NCBI RefSeq assembly: GCF_027158485.1 | Contig: NZ_JAMKYJ010000003.1 | Direction: 5' to 3' (one strand) | Length of the DNA: 64,000 bases | Origin: Oxalobacter formigenes | GTDB lineage: Bacteria > Pseudomonadota > Gammaproteobacteria > Burkholderiales > Burkholderiaceae_D | Shown: positions 63,719-64,000 of the stretch, in pieces | Layout: each line of letters begins with the position of its first letter | Numbering within the stretch: position 1 is the stretch's first letter | Made by a program: the position numbers and the translations under genes | The notes under the pieces: generated by a model | What the model saw: the letters and a program-made list of their open reading frames with translations, nothing else | What the model was told of the DNA's origin: nothing | The model's database searches: none

Positions 63719-64000
63719 CGATGGATAAGGAAAAAGTCTGTCAGGCATTCGGACGTGCCGCTGTCTCCTATGATATTTTCGGCCGTTTTCAGCGGGAAGT
63801 CTGTGAACGGATGCTCTGCCTCTTGCCGGAACGTTTGCCTTTGAGTTTCAAGCCGTCAAGCTTGCTTGATGCGGGCTGTGGTACCGGATTCGGGACACAA
63901 TGCCTCAAATGCTTCTGGCCCGATGCCGACATGACCGGATGCGACCTGTCGCAGGAAATGGTCGACAGGATGCACGAAAAAGGGTTCTCAGCCGTTGTGG
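63715..64000 (+). CDS. bioC: malonyl-ACP O-methyltransferase BioC (partial, cut at the window end)
   Basis: The first 95 codons are present. The BioC start (VCQAFGRAAVSYDIFGRFQ) and SAM motif I LLDAGCGTGFGTQ are clear, followed by MTGCDLSQEMVDRM. BioC methylates malonyl-ACP to start pimelate synthesis. The ATG at 63715 overlaps the bioH stop by 4 bases; ATG 63721 is the alternative. The order bioF-bioH-bioC fits a pathway operon. Confidence 0.95.
   Translation, partial: MTMDKEKVCQAFGRAAVSYDIFGRFQREVCERMLCLLPERLPLSFKPSSLLDAGCGTGFGTQCLKCFWPDADMTGCDLSQEMVDRMHEKGFSAVV

Overview
The window reads as a stretch of chromosome from a Gram-negative betaproteobacterium, most likely Burkholderiales and possibly Oxalobacteraceae such as Oxalobacter. 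This is an inference from gene content and protein style, not from a database search. Supporting signs are two trimeric porins of the betaproteobacterial type, Lol lipoprotein sorting, KDO (LPS) synthesis, the gene runs pyrG-kdsA-eno-ftsB and mltG-tmk-holB-tatD, a NodT-type efflux outer membrane protein, and roughly balanced base composition with AT-rich accessory patches. Emphasis on Fe(II) uptake (Feo) fits a low-oxygen lifestyle.

Layout. 0-9.6 kb is an envelope and iron region. It holds a Sel1-repeat protein, an iron-box porin, two DUF3829 lipoproteins, and a second iron-box porin followed in the same direction by feoA-feoA-feoB and a small Cys-rich FeoB partner. 9.9-15.4 kb is a chaperone-usher operon whose structural subunits are of the spore coat U (SCPU) type. 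15.5-27.3 kb is accessory in character. It holds an atypical glutaredoxin, an AT-rich gap, an OB-fold lipoprotein, a three-gene lanthipeptide locus (tandem GNAT, Nif11-leader precursor, LanM with a CCG zinc site), an orphan phage tail-collar protein, and an arsenic operon (arsR-arsM-acr3).

27.3-41.1 kb is mostly housekeeping: dCMP deaminase, Hsp20 with a heat-shock promoter, tRNA-Asn, ftsB, eno, kdsA, pyrG, comEC, a TatD nuclease, lolD, lolC/E and recJ. 41.2-48 kb holds two long Sel1-repeat proteins in tandem, proC, a small membrane protein, nadB and an ankyrin protein. 48-49 kb is a non-coding kilobase with a 35-bp-period triple repeat and a 26-codon membrane ORF. 49-54.7 kb carries tatD, holB, tmk, mltG, ygfZ and thiD. 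55-61 kb is an RND efflux operon (adaptor, pump, outer membrane channel). 61-64 kb is an iron-box-preceded TANGO2/NRDE gene followed by bioF-bioH-bioC, with bioC cut by the window edge.

The strongest candidate for an undescribed system is the lanthipeptide locus at 17.36-21.72 kb. A single Nif11-type precursor with only two core cysteines sits between a tandem acetyltransferase and a ProcM-like LanM, with no dedicated transporter or leader peptidase in view. Secondary points of interest are three Fur-like boxes linking porins, Feo and a heme-associated TANGO2/biotin operon, the phased 35-bp repeats, and a perfect hairpin with a candidate start codon in its loop.
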